Assembly (NCBI GenBank): GCA_016125375.1
Contig: WGLU01000008.1
Location: 124,001 to 188,000, forward strand
Direction of reading: 5' to 3'
DNA length: 64,000 bases
From: Pseudomonadota bacterium
GTDB taxonomy: Bacteria; Pseudomonadota; Alphaproteobacteria; UBA1280; RI-95
Shown piece by piece: positions 46,816-56,340 of this stretch; position 1 is the first letter of the stretch; each line of letters begins with the position of its first letter. Made by a program: the position numbers and the translations under genes. The notes under the pieces are model-generated. The model saw only the letters and a list, made by a program, of their open reading frames with translations. It was not told the DNA's origin and made no database searches.

Positions 46816-47686
46816 GCTCAGGCGCGATCTTTTGCAACATGGATGTGAACGTACGCAGTTTGCGCGGATCATTACTGTCCATCGGTGTGTGAATCACAAT
46901 CCGGTTCGGGGAAAGCTCGGCGATTTTGCAGGCCTTCCAGGCGTTGTTCACAAAGTGACGGATTTCGCTGTCGCGGGATTCCTGTTCGGTCTCGCCGTTG
47001 CCTTCCGGAATCAGGGTAATCCGGCGGATGCCCAGAACCTGCTGAAGGTGGCGCACGTTCACGCCGCCGTTTTCCAGCCATTCGCTCATCACATCGGCTT
47101 TCATACGGATAACCGCCCACGAGTTGGAGGCGCCCATCCAGATGGAAGAGATACATTCGGGGTAGTGACACTCCATAACCGATGCCACAAATTCTTTGCC
47201 GCGGCGGGTCGCCTGACGCATACCGGAACTGTTATCACGGGTTGCGCACATGGCCAGAACCTGTTTGTCGCCCAGTTTGGGTCGGCTGTGATAATCCGAC
47301 ACGGAGAGCAGATTTTCCGGCACATAGACCATGTTGTGGGAAACGCGGTAAATCACACCGCCATCGCGGTAACCAACCACAGTGCCTTCCATGACGCGGC
47401 CCGGGGAACCGTCACCCCACTGCTGCATCTCCAGCACGGACATGAACATTTTAATGCTGGGCATGATGGGGCTGCGGATATCCACCCACACACCACGGTC
47501 ACCCACACCGCTACGACGGCGGCAGGTAATCGTACCCATGGCCATGTTGACGTCAGCCTCGACCAGCATGCCGCGTTCGGCATAACAGAGGCGGATGGCA
47601 TTGGACAAAGCGTTCTCAATGGTTGGTTCATCCCAACCATACTCTTCGCCAATTTTGCGTACGTACTCGAGGTCAGCGATCTGCAT
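46796..47686 (-). CDS. NusA-like protein (NusA-N + S1-like + KH-like) inside the T4SS operon
   Basis: 296 residues whose domain order follows transcription factor NusA. The N-terminal helical region (~1-50: EYVRKIGEEYGWDEPTIENALSNAIRLCY then VEADVNMAMGTI) resembles the RNA-polymerase-binding domain. An S1-like beta-barrel (~95-145: GRVMEGTVVGYRDGGVIYRV, VPENLLSVSDY, LGDKQVLAMCA) and a KH-like part (~160-275: RRGKEFVASVMECHYPECI, NVRHLQQVLGIRRITLIP, FVNNAWKACKIAEL) follow. The usual GxxG loop of KH1 reads ENGGVN. It is shorter than NusA (~500). It overlaps both neighbours by 14-20 bases. An operon-specific antitermination or RNA-binding role is inferred. Confidence 0.6.
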   Translation of the reverse strand: MQIADLEYVRKIGEEYGWDEPTIENALSNAIRLCYAERGMLVEADVNMAMGTITCRRRSGVGDRGVWVDIRSPIMPSIKMFMSVLEMQQWGDGSPGRVMEGTVVGYRDGGVIYRVSHNMVYVPENLLSVSDYHSRPKLGDKQVLAMCATRDNSSGMRQATRRGKEFVASVMECHYPECISSIWMGASNSWAVIRMKADVMSEWLENGGVNVRHLQQVLGIRRITLIPEGNGETEQESRDSEIRHFVNNAWKACKIAELSPNRIVIHTPMDSNDPRKLRTFTSMLQKIAPEREQVIL

Positions 47687-49601
47687 TTTTCAACGACAAA
47701 ATATATTTACGGTCTCCAAAACGGAACTCTGCATACATATCACGTACAGCGACAAGTTCCCAGCCCTCAAAGGTATCGCCCACAAGCAGTACCCCCTCAC
47801 GCCCCTTGCTTACACCAATAAGACCATAGTTAGGAACTAAAGATAAAACTTCAAGTGATGGAAAGTCAGCTGCACTCAAACGGGGCTTAAGACCACGCGG
47901 CATCCGGACGTGTTCACCGTTCGGTTCGAACATCTCCACATCAAAGTCGGCCATATTGCGAACCTCTGGCTTTTTGGGCGTATTGTCGGCCACTGGCTCA
48001 CTTACAACAGGGTTATTACGTGCATCCGGAGCGGGCTTGGTTGTCGCCACGGGTGTCGGCACACCGTTGTTATTAAAAAATTCGCTCGGACGGGGTTTCA
48101 GTGCCGGATTCTCCGTCTGGCTGAGTGCTTTACGGTAGGCTGCCAGCTCGTCTTCAACGTTGTTGATGACTTCAGCATTCCGGACAGTCCGTTCGACCGG
48201 GTTCAACTCCTCAGGATCAAGATCCTGCGGCTCATCCGGTAGTTTTGCCGAATCGTTCTGCCGCTTTTCCTTACGTTTTTCGGAAATCTTTTCCATCAGC
48301 TTGGCGAATGCGTTCACGTCTTCGGGCATATTTTCGGAGCCGTCAGCCTCAATTGGCTTTTTGGCCTCGTCCGGTGTGACGTCGGCAAACTCGACAATGG
48401 CACCACCAGCTGCTGCCGCAGCCTTACCATCACCGGCGGCCTGACCGTCCTTGGGACCGTCACCACCGTTATCGCCTCCGCCATTGCCACCCTTTTTACC
48501 GCTATCGGCAGTTTTTGTTTCCACCGCCGGTGCATCCGTTTCCGGACGGTCGAGGTTCAGGGTATCCGCATCGACAACAACAGCGGAAGATGCGTTTTTA
48601 TTAATGGCAACAGGCGGCTCGACCGGCAGGTCCTGCGATACCTGATTCAGGGCGCCGGTCCAGCGGGCAACCATCTCGCTGACTTTATCAAAATCCTTAT
48701 ACACCATGTAGATACCAGCAACCAGACCGCCCAGAACCAACAGGCTGCCAGCGGCGCCGACAACGCCGCCCTTGCTCGCCGAACCGGGACGTACCGTTTT
48801 GTTCGGGATGGTGGGGGCCTCGCGCTTAGGCGCTGCGTCGGAGGTTTTGGCTGAGTGCTTCCAAGGCGGCTGCTTCGGCGAATCCACCTTTGGCGATGTG
48901 TAGGGTGTGTTCACCTCTGGCGCCGCGCCATAAACGCCGGAAACCGGTGCAACGGGGTCAGCAGAACTGGAATTGGACGGCCCTTGCACATCCACCAGCT
49001 CTTCCAGGTCCCACGAGCCTTCGTTCGCTTTGGCAGGTCCCATGTCCAGCTCGTCAGCTGTGGGTGCATAGGGCGGCGGTGCCATGGGTTTTTGTGGCGG
49101 TGCCATCATTTCGGTATCTATTTCGTCATCATGCTCTTCGGCAAACGACGGTGGCGGCACAATACCTGCAGAAGCACTGGTCCGCTTGGGCGGCGTTGCA
49201 GACGGCGCATCGTAAGACGGAGCCGGCGGCACATTCTCGTGCTCAAAAGACGCAGGGGCACTTGGGCGCGGTGCGCTAGGGCCTGTACGCTTGGGCGGTG
49301 AGGCCTCGTTATCCATAGTCGGCGCACTGCTTTGCTTGGCAGGAGCAACACCCAGAATATCATCCAGATCAATAGACTTGCGTGGACGGGCAGATTCCGC
49401 CATTGGCTCTTCCACGGACGGGCCGGATGTGCCGGCCTGAGGAGACTCGAAATCGGCCTCAAAGTCCGTCGACTGGCGACTTTCCTTATGCTGCTGGGCG
49501 GGCGCACCTGCCTGAACAGGGGCTTCATCCTGCGGCGCAGGTGTACCTTCAGAGGGTTTAATATCCCCTGTACGCGAAGGAAGTTTCCGTTTCAGCACCA
49601 T
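47673..49601 (-). CDS. Large bitopic membrane protein of the T4SS cluster
   Basis: 642 residues. Residues 1-270 are Pro/Ala/Ser/Asp-rich and probably disordered in the cytoplasm. One membrane helix follows at ~275-300 (GAAGSLLVLGGLVAGIYMVY), then a Gly/Asp-rich periplasmic linker and a helical region (~425-475). A compact C-terminal domain (~590-642: VPNYGLIGVSKGREGVLLVGDTFEGWELVAVRDMYAEFRF) resembles the small beta-domains of PilP/GspC-type scaffold proteins. It may link the inner-membrane ATPase platform to periplasmic parts, comparable in layout to DotF/IcmG; homology is not established. Confidence 0.6.
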   Translation of the reverse strand: MVLKRKLPSRTGDIKPSEGTPAPQDEAPVQAGAPAQQHKESRQSTDFEADFESPQAGTSGPSVEEPMAESARPRKSIDLDDILGVAPAKQSSAPTMDNEASPPKRTGPSAPRPSAPASFEHENVPPAPSYDAPSATPPKRTSASAGIVPPPSFAEEHDDEIDTEMMAPPQKPMAPPPYAPTADELDMGPAKANEGSWDLEELVDVQGPSNSSSADPVAPVSGVYGAAPEVNTPYTSPKVDSPKQPPWKHSAKTSDAAPKREAPTIPNKTVRPGSASKGGVVGAAGSLLVLGGLVAGIYMVYKDFDKVSEMVARWTGALNQVSQDLPVEPPVAINKNASSAVVVDADTLNLDRPETDAPAVETKTADSGKKGGNGGGDNGGDGPKDGQAAGDGKAAAAAGGAIVEFADVTPDEAKKPIEADGSENMPEDVNAFAKLMEKISEKRKEKRQNDSAKLPDEPQDLDPEELNPVERTVRNAEVINNVEDELAAYRKALSQTENPALKPRPSEFFNNNGVPTPVATTKPAPDARNNPVVSEPVADNTPKKPEVRNMADFDVEMFEPNGEHVRMPRGLKPRLSAADFPSLEVLSLVPNYGLIGVSKGREGVLLVGDTFEGWELVAVRDMYAEFRFGDRKYILSLKNADR

Positions 49602-49630
49602 TGTCGTTAAGTCCTGCTACCCTTTTATCG

Positions 49631-52264
49631 TTAAGCCACGCGGCTGCCTTGTTGGGCGGCGCGCTGGCGGGCGGCTGCCTGTGCCGCACGAACACCGTGC
49701 GGGTACATTTGCGAGAATTGAATCGCGGCGCGCCAACGGTCACCGCCGTTTTCGCTTGCCAGTCGGTTCAGCTCCGCCACGTCATCCGGCGTCGTGGTTG
49801 CCAGTGCGTAGGTCAGTTTATCCGTCAACAATCGGCAGATTACCTCGCCGTGGGGCGACATCAGGTAAAACTCCGAATAGAAGCCGGGCTTGGTATCCAG
49901 CGAGCCGATGTTCTCGGCGTGACGCTCCGAACGCAGACCCAGCGATTGCATCAGCAGCGGAATCATCTCGCGTCGGGGCTTGAGGATCATCCGTTTGGTA
50001 ATGTTACCGATAATGGCCTGACCGACCTCTGTGGTCAAATCCTCTTCGTTCTGGGTGGCAATGCCGCACATACAGTTCAGCGAGCGGTACGTACGGAACG
50101 CACGCTTGAGCTGGTTGGCCACCTGCTGGCCGCCCTGTGCAGACACCATGGAGATCATCTCGTCCACCAGAAGGTGTTTCTTCTCGCCACGGTCACCCAG
50201 ATACATGATGTTGTCGAGCATTGTGAAGATGGAGTTCACAATCACGTCGGAGATTTTTTCCGACAGCACGTTCTGGAGGTTAAACACCACCAGCTGGTCT
50301 TTTTCTGTAATCGATGGCGGGCCGTCAAACAGCTTGCCGTACACGCCGTCATGGCAGTACGAGCCGATAATCTCGGCGCTCTGGAAGCCAATGTTACGCT
50401 GCTCGGTGCTGGTGTACGGGAAGCGCATGTAGGCTTCGCGAATCCAGCTCGGGCGCAGGCAGTCATCTTCCGGTACCAGTTCATAGGCAAACTGGACAAT
50501 CTGTTCGACCAGGCGCGCTTCCTCGCGCTGAGGCTCGTAAGAACCGCCACGCATCAGCATCAGCTCCAGCGCAACCGACCACTGCTGCAGGCGGTGCTTG
50601 GTCATTTCACCCGTAAACGGGTTAATGCAGGACTTGGGCGCGTCCAAATCGATAATGATCAGCTTGCCCATGGTTTCGGCAAAGCGGTCATAGTCGTCCT
50701 TAATCGTCATCAGGTACTGCTTTTTAATGCCCGCAGCGAAGAGCTGGAGCGTCAAGTCAACCACCGCAAACGATTTACCCGAACCCGAGGTACCCGTGAT
50801 GGCGTAGTGCCAGTTCACAAAGTCCGGGTGGGTATGGTCGAAGAAAGTAATTTCCCCGTCACGGTTGACGTACACGGCCTGTGGAATCTCGTGCCCGCCC
50901 CAGTGGCCGTGAATCGGCACCAATTCGCACATATCGTCGGACAGAACGCGGCGCGTACGCGCAAATGGCTTGGTAAAGCGGTTACGCCAGACCAGCGGCC
51001 AGGAGTAGATAATCCCTTGCAGGCACATGGAGCGTTCCATATCCGGCACAACGGAGAGCTTTTTAAAGGCCGAGTTAACGCGCAGGAGGCGTTCCTCCAC
51101 TTCGCGGCGGGAGTATCCGTGCACAACAACACCCAGCATCATAAACATGATACGGCGGCCGTTCACCATCCGCAATTTTACCTGTGAGGCTTCTTGCGCC
51201 ACAACGGCGGATTCCTCACGCGAGAAAATCGTCGCCACACGCTCACGCAGGGCGGCCTGTAGCGTGATCGCCACTTTCTCGACTGCCTGGTTGGCCTGTT
51301 GCATATTGCAGAAGAAGGTGTACTGCGTGGCCAATGTCCGGCGGATAATACCCAGATAGTCCGGACCCACGGCGTCAGGCATCATAGCCATCATAATCAG
51401 GCCATGGTAGTCCTGCCCGATTTTAATCATGTCGCCATCCTGCTCGATCGGCAGAGGGAAGAGCTGCTCGTCGTAGGAAATCATCGGGTCAACTACGATG
51501 CGTTGTCCGGCCTCGCGGTAGGATGGGCAAAAAGCGTTCCAATAGTGCTCTTTCAGCTCCTCCAGATTCATCCGGTGGATATTGAACATACTGGTCAGTG
51601 TGCTCTCGGCCGTCATCACGGCCTCATTAAATTCGGCCAGCGTCGCCTTCATGGTATTGTTCAGGAAGTTGCCCATGATTTTTTCAATCAACGGCAAACC
51701 AACCAGACCGCCTACAAAGCCCAGCACAACCGTAACGGCGTTAAAGGCAATAGCAAAGTAACCCAGAATATCCTGCTGTTCCGGGGTGCGCATGGTGATA
51801 ATCATGTAGGTATCGCGCAGCATCGAATAGCTGGTCGGCGAGACCTGATATCCGTTGAAACCCGCATCAAGCAGTTTTTCCGCACGGGAGTGGCGCAAAA
51901 TCTGGCCACGCTCGGATGTTGTGGATTTTTCCAGATAGAAGCGCATCTTTTTGGAAAGGTCGTTCGTCGATGTGATGCTGACCTGCACCTCGTAGGAGTT
52001 GTGTACGCTCTCGATAAACGTCTGGAACTCGCGAATGGTTTGCAGGTGACCGTCGTCGTACGAATACGAAGGCGGAACAGGTGTTTTCCACGCCACGCCA
52101 AGCGAGCCATCCTTCATCAGATGGACGCGGAACAGGTTGCTATTGTCGTCTTCCTCGAACTCAAAATAGGGCAGCTGTTCGCTCAGGCGAAAGCCGCGGG
52201 AGGGTACGTAAACGCTACCGTGGTCTTTTTGCGGAGTAGTGTTGTTATTGTTGTTGGCCGCCAT
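49631..52264 (-). CDS. T4SS ATPase, VirB4/TraC-like
   Basis: 877 residues, the size of VirB4/TraC/DotO-type ATPases. Residues ~1-430 form the N-terminal domain with a hydrophobic stretch at ~165-190 (YFAIAFNAVTVVLGFVGGLVGL), unusual for TraC. The ATPase half has Walker A GTSGSGKSFA (~490), a strand with LIIIDLD, Walker B HLLVDEMISM (~698) and GIATQNEEDL, the conserved Gln motif. It powers substrate movement or pilus assembly at the inner membrane. Its start lies 20 bases inside the lipoprotein gene. Confidence 0.88.
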   Translation of the reverse strand: MAANNNNNTTPQKDHGSVYVPSRGFRLSEQLPYFEFEEDDNSNLFRVHLMKDGSLGVAWKTPVPPSYSYDDGHLQTIREFQTFIESVHNSYEVQVSITSTNDLSKKMRFYLEKSTTSERGQILRHSRAEKLLDAGFNGYQVSPTSYSMLRDTYMIITMRTPEQQDILGYFAIAFNAVTVVLGFVGGLVGLPLIEKIMGNFLNNTMKATLAEFNEAVMTAESTLTSMFNIHRMNLEELKEHYWNAFCPSYREAGQRIVVDPMISYDEQLFPLPIEQDGDMIKIGQDYHGLIMMAMMPDAVGPDYLGIIRRTLATQYTFFCNMQQANQAVEKVAITLQAALRERVATIFSREESAVVAQEASQVKLRMVNGRRIMFMMLGVVVHGYSRREVEERLLRVNSAFKKLSVVPDMERSMCLQGIIYSWPLVWRNRFTKPFARTRRVLSDDMCELVPIHGHWGGHEIPQAVYVNRDGEITFFDHTHPDFVNWHYAITGTSGSGKSFAVVDLTLQLFAAGIKKQYLMTIKDDYDRFAETMGKLIIIDLDAPKSCINPFTGEMTKHRLQQWSVALELMLMRGGSYEPQREEARLVEQIVQFAYELVPEDDCLRPSWIREAYMRFPYTSTEQRNIGFQSAEIIGSYCHDGVYGKLFDGPPSITEKDQLVVFNLQNVLSEKISDVIVNSIFTMLDNIMYLGDRGEKKHLLVDEMISMVSAQGGQQVANQLKRAFRTYRSLNCMCGIATQNEEDLTTEVGQAIIGNITKRMILKPRREMIPLLMQSLGLRSERHAENIGSLDTKPGFYSEFYLMSPHGEVICRLLTDKLTYALATTTPDDVAELNRLASENGGDRWRAAIQFSQMYPHGVRAAQAAARQRAAQQGSRVA

Positions 52265-52655
52265 ACGTGCCCCCCCCTACACCGTCATCAACCGATTTTT
52301 CGTTTGCGGGCAGCACCCACTCGTACTTATCGGTCAGGAAGATGGTCGACCAGTTGCCAAATACGCGGGTGTTATCTTCGGTCACGTGGGGATAGGTCCA
52401 CACCAGCAGTGTCTTGGGCGGAGCTACAACTGCCAGTTCTTTTTCCGGGATATAGCTTGGGCGGTCAAACTTCGGCCGCGCCAGAATAATTGGCTTACCA
52501 TCCGGCCCAAGCATAGGGGCACGGTTAGCGGATTTATCCAGAGCTTCGTCCATGGATACCGGGTTATCCGGCGGCAGAGCGCCACCGTAGTATTTACAGC
52601 CACCCAGCGACAACGCTGTGGCACACATCACGAGAGCAAGACGCGTAGAAACCAT
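52245..52655 (-). CDS. T4SS-associated lipoprotein (TraV/VirB7-like position)
   Basis: 136 residues: signal peptide with lipobox LSLGGC (Cys at residue 20), then a Pro-rich, Tyr/Trp-containing mature part (LLVWTYPHVTEDNTRVFGNWSTIFLTDKYEWVLP) and a Gly/Gln tail. Lipoproteins at this place in F-type clusters (TraV) anchor the core complex to the outer membrane together with TraB; sequence similarity to TraV is not evident. AAGGAAG precedes the ATG. It overlaps the ATPase gene. Confidence 0.7.
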   Translation of the reverse strand: MVSTRLALVMCATALSLGGCKYYGGALPPDNPVSMDEALDKSANRAPMLGPDGKPIILARPKFDRPSYIPEKELAVVAPPKTLLVWTYPHVTEDNTRVFGNWSTIFLTDKYEWVLPANEKSVDDGVGGGTYGGQQQ

Positions 52656-52664
52656 GTTTCTTCC

Positions 52665-54041
52665 TTATCCTTTTTTATCTGCGTCAAACAACAGGGTCCA
52701 GGCGTTGCCTTCCGAGCGCAATTCCGTGCCACTCAGCAGAACAACGTGGATTTTACGTGTCGCGTCGATACGGATGAACGGCGATACCCGTTCCGCACGT
52801 TCGCGCAAGTAGTCCGTCAGGTCCGACAAGGCATCGTTGGCACCGCCGGCGATCGAGGCGCGGGCCTCGTTGCCTGTCAGGAACTGTTGTGTATTGCCAT
52901 CCGCACCGGTAACGGTGGTTTGCTGGTTCTCGGACACGATACCTGCAAGACCGGAAGCAAACTGGGCGGCAATCGACAGTGCGATACGGCCTGAATCGCC
53001 CTCAAAGAACACGCCGGGAACGCCTTCCACACCATCCTCAGCATCAACCACGTAACCGGCAACGTCATAAGTAACGGCGCCGCGGTCGGGGTAGATACAC
53101 GTCATGCGCGCAGGCTTGCCGCGTGCACGCTCTGTGGAGATAACGCCCTCGAACTCAACCAGCATGAAGCACCCATCCAGAATAACGGTGGAGTTCATGG
53201 CAGTTTTGTAAATACCGTGCAAACGCACCAGCGCCGGCGTGGCCTCACCACCGTCGGCAATCGCATCAATACCGTTCAGCAACGTACCCTTTACAAAGCC
53301 CAACGGCGGAATAAACGGCTTACGCTCGACGTCGTCCTGCCTGTCGATGCCCAAGGTCTGACCTGTGGTGGTTTGCAAAACGCCCTGCAACAGCGCCTGG
53401 TTGGAGCCGACATTTGGCGCCCCACCCACGCTACCTAAAGGGGTTTGATTAATCCTCTGCTTAGGCCGACGGGTAACCTGTCCCTGTTGACCTGTTGTAC
53501 CCGCACCGGCGCGCAACCCTTGACGACGGGCCTCCTCTGCAAGGCGGGAAATCTCTTCACGCTGACGGGCATTTGCCTCTTCCATCAGGCGCATCTGCTC
53601 ATTCAGGGTGTTCAACGTCTGCTCCAGACGCTGCTGCACACCCTGCATTTCCTTGGTGCGCTGCTCAAATTCGGTACGTTGACGCTGTGCCTCATCACGC
53701 AGGTCGTCACGCAGGTTCTGAAGGGCGACCGTTTGTTGTGTTACAAAGCCGCGGCGCAACTGCTCGGAGTTGGTTTGAACCGGCGCAAAAGGATCCTCCC
53801 CGTCCTGAGGGGTTGGCGCGGAGTCATCAACTTGTGTTACCAGCGGGGCCCGTTCAACAACGGCGGGTGGGGGTGCCGAGTCATGGCCACCAGAGCGGAA
53901 CAGCAGAATAAGGAACATAAATGCAAAGAGGCCGAGGATAGCCATCTGCCCATTCTTGGGCAGCCGCTGGAAATTAGCGACGGCAGTGCGCAATCCCCCC
54001 TGATCCGTCCCACCACGTGGGTTCTGTTCGAAATCAGACAT
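52665..54041 (-). CDS. traB: T4SS core protein TraB/VirB10-like
   Basis: 458 residues with the F-type TraB layout: short cytoplasmic start, membrane helix at ~33-50 (MAILGLFAFMFLILLF), Pro-rich segment and a coiled coil (~100-170, many Gln/Glu/Arg). The VirB10 domain follows from ~245, with PFIPPLGFVKGTLLNGIDA, GCFMLVEFEGVISTERARG, GYVVDAEDGVEGVPG and a final PFIRIDATRKIHVVLLSG. VirB10/TraB bridges inner and outer membranes and forms the core channel with TraK/VirB9 and TraV/VirB7. GAGGAG precedes the ATG. No VirB9/TraK homologue was recognised beside it. Confidence 0.87.
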   Translation of the reverse strand: MSDFEQNPRGGTDQGGLRTAVANFQRLPKNGQMAILGLFAFMFLILLFRSGGHDSAPPPAVVERAPLVTQVDDSAPTPQDGEDPFAPVQTNSEQLRRGFVTQQTVALQNLRDDLRDEAQRQRTEFEQRTKEMQGVQQRLEQTLNTLNEQMRLMEEANARQREEISRLAEEARRQGLRAGAGTTGQQGQVTRRPKQRINQTPLGSVGGAPNVGSNQALLQGVLQTTTGQTLGIDRQDDVERKPFIPPLGFVKGTLLNGIDAIADGGEATPALVRLHGIYKTAMNSTVILDGCFMLVEFEGVISTERARGKPARMTCIYPDRGAVTYDVAGYVVDAEDGVEGVPGVFFEGDSGRIALSIAAQFASGLAGIVSENQQTTVTGADGNTQQFLTGNEARASIAGGANDALSDLTDYLRERAERVSPFIRIDATRKIHVVLLSGTELRSEGNAWTLLFDADKKG

Positions 54042-54226
54042 CGACTATGCTCCTCAGGCTCAAACGTTACCTACAAACCAAGATCGGCCCTTAGCCACAG
54101 CATCTTGGAATGAGCGCCCACCCATCACAGATAAAAACACAATATGTGGGTACTCTACGTCAGCATAACCCGTTGCTGGCCGGAGTGCAATACTACCAGA
54201 TAAGAGAGGGGAATTTTTCGGGCCGG
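54042..54226 (-). other. 185-base gap inside the T4SS cluster
   Basis: The stretch between the 685-residue gene and the TraB-like gene shows no clear gene, terminator or repeat. It contains the TraB-like ribosome site (CTGAGGAGC) and could hold an internal promoter. Confidence 0.4.
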
Positions 54227-56284
54227 TTAAACGTTGCCCACACCCATGGTGGCAGCACGAGGCAGACTTGCGCGCTTGTCCTTTTCGCCACCAACCAGGG
54301 ATGCCAGCGTTTCCGGCGCTGCACCCGACCACCATGCCATGACATAATCGTCGTAGTGGTCAACAAACAGTTTTTGGCGCAAAGCGCTGCGTTCGGCAGC
54401 ACCGGCATCCATAAAACGCAGTTGCTGATAGAGTGTCGGGAAGGCGTTCTCTACCTGTTCAAAGTCCCGCGGGTCGTACTCAATCTGCCCGGTTGCCGTC
54501 ACATTGTCCAGATACTGGTATTCCAGATGGATAAAGCTCACAGATTTAATGTCCGCCAGCGTCAGCTGACCGCGGTACCTGTAAAGCTGCGGATAGTTCT
54601 CCACCGCTACTGTACGCGGTACCTGCATATGCTCAAACGCTGCAATCCATGGAGCCTCTTCCGGCGGGTTTACAACAGCCGTATATTCCTGCGGCGTGGT
54701 TTTTGGCGTAACAACAGGGACGACACGGTCTTCCAGTTTGAAAGAAAGCTCGCCAATGTGGCGGTTTGCCGGGTGAAGAGCCGGGAACCACCAGTTGTCC
54801 AGCTCATATTCAAACTGAAGTGGCAGCGGATGGTAACCCACATCACAGGAAAACTTCCCGTCATCGAAACGCTTCAGCATGGTCAGCGGGTTGATTTTGT
54901 CGTTGCGGCGACGCTCCAGCTCATCTTTATCGGCGACATCAAAGCCGCGCATTTCCACAGCAGGATAAAAACGCAGACGCATTTCCTCCGGCACAGAAAC
55001 CAGCCACTGGTTATCCGGCAGCAGGCGGTTCTCATAGGAGGCAAGAACCTTATCTACCGACGCGTAGTAGTAGTGGAGCGGATCCCAGACCGGGCCGCGC
55101 ATCTGTACAAAGTGGCCGCTATCCTCTTCCCAGCCCCATATCGCCGGTGCCTCGAAGTGTTTGGGTGCCGTCGGCAACCAGCAAGAGCCCCACTTGACCG
55201 AGCTGCGCTGGTGTGGAAGGCGGATGTCGATGACCCGCGGGTCAGCATCCTGTTGGTTGGATGACACGTATTGTGCACCATCACTCACAGCAACCTTGGC
55301 CAACTCTATCCGGTGCCCCAGAGCATAGCCCGGTGAAAGAACCTCCAGAATCGTCCCCTCCGGCGCATCACTGGTCCGACGCTCTGCAATATCGTGCAGG
55401 CCTTTGACGGCCCGACCGGGCCAATAGTCTTCCAGCTCAAAGCCGCGGCCAACCTTGTTATAACCGTTGCAGGCCTCTACCGTTGGAATAAGCGTACAAC
55501 CTTTGTTAAACAGGCCATCAAAATAAACCTCTCCCAAAGACTCATAAAACGCTTCGTAACTTTGCCCTTCCGGACGTTCCGCCCAGCGACGCATCAGGTC
55601 GGCCCCGGCTTCCTCCGCCCCGCGCGACATAACACCGTCAGTCTGCACGAACAACATCTGCGTCTGGGGCAGGCGCCACCCGTCGATGTAAAAAGTGTCC
55701 AGACGCATTTTGTACGGATACAGGTTGGGCTGTTCGTAAAAACCAGCCACGGCGTTGTACGGGTCATCAGCGGGATGGCCACTGAACCCTTCGGACATAT
55801 CCAGAAAGCGGAAAGACGTCAGGAAAACATTTTCCAGCAGTTCCGCGCCTTGCACATTTTCATCAACAACACGGCATTCCTTGGGGAAAAGCACATCACG
55901 GTTGTTCGCCGTCCAGTCTTTTTCCCCCACCGTGGCCTGCAAACCGGTATAGACAATACGGCCGGCTAGATCTTTGACAAAAAGTGGCGAAAGGCAGACC
56001 GGATAAAGTTGCGGCAGTAGCGCCTGATACCCCACATCCGTTGCCAGATTATGTCCGTAAATATTGCCAGTAGGGCTTACAGACAGACCGCTGTAAGGGC
56101 CGTCGTAACGTATATCTTCAAAGACACGGCGCTGTTCGGATTTAAGGACGTCCATATTCGGGTTAACCAGCGCCGGGTGTTCACCAGAACCGATTTCCCA
56201 TCGTTGTTGTGCTGCAACCAACCTCACCCGGGGGAGAAACCCCTGTCTCTCCCCAAAGTAAGACTTGTAACCGTATGTATCCAT
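54227..56284 (-). CDS. Unknown 685-residue protein of the T4SS cluster
   Basis: No signal peptide and no membrane helix; rich in Tyr, Trp, Pro and Asp, with short conserved-looking blocks such as YSGLSVSPTGNIYGHNL, LYPYKMRLDTFYIDGW, WEEDSGHFVQMRGPVWDPLHYYY and ELDNWWFPALHPANRHIGELSF. Six scattered Cys. It reads as a large beta-rich domain protein, possibly a substrate or a cytoplasmic/exported structural part. I recognise no family. It lies between the TraG-like and TraB-like genes on the same strand, so a link to the secretion machine is inferred from position alone. Confidence 0.6.
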   Translation of the reverse strand: MDTYGYKSYFGERQGFLPRVRLVAAQQRWEIGSGEHPALVNPNMDVLKSEQRRVFEDIRYDGPYSGLSVSPTGNIYGHNLATDVGYQALLPQLYPVCLSPLFVKDLAGRIVYTGLQATVGEKDWTANNRDVLFPKECRVVDENVQGAELLENVFLTSFRFLDMSEGFSGHPADDPYNAVAGFYEQPNLYPYKMRLDTFYIDGWRLPQTQMLFVQTDGVMSRGAEEAGADLMRRWAERPEGQSYEAFYESLGEVYFDGLFNKGCTLIPTVEACNGYNKVGRGFELEDYWPGRAVKGLHDIAERRTSDAPEGTILEVLSPGYALGHRIELAKVAVSDGAQYVSSNQQDADPRVIDIRLPHQRSSVKWGSCWLPTAPKHFEAPAIWGWEEDSGHFVQMRGPVWDPLHYYYASVDKVLASYENRLLPDNQWLVSVPEEMRLRFYPAVEMRGFDVADKDELERRRNDKINPLTMLKRFDDGKFSCDVGYHPLPLQFEYELDNWWFPALHPANRHIGELSFKLEDRVVPVVTPKTTPQEYTAVVNPPEEAPWIAAFEHMQVPRTVAVENYPQLYRYRGQLTLADIKSVSFIHLEYQYLDNVTATGQIEYDPRDFEQVENAFPTLYQQLRFMDAGAAERSALRQKLFVDHYDDYVMAWWSGAAPETLASLVGGEKDKRASLPRAATMGVGNV

Positions 56285-56340
56285 ACCTGCCGCCCGTCAT
56301 TTTTTTGTTCTTCTTAATCCGGTGTGACCGGATGTATGCA

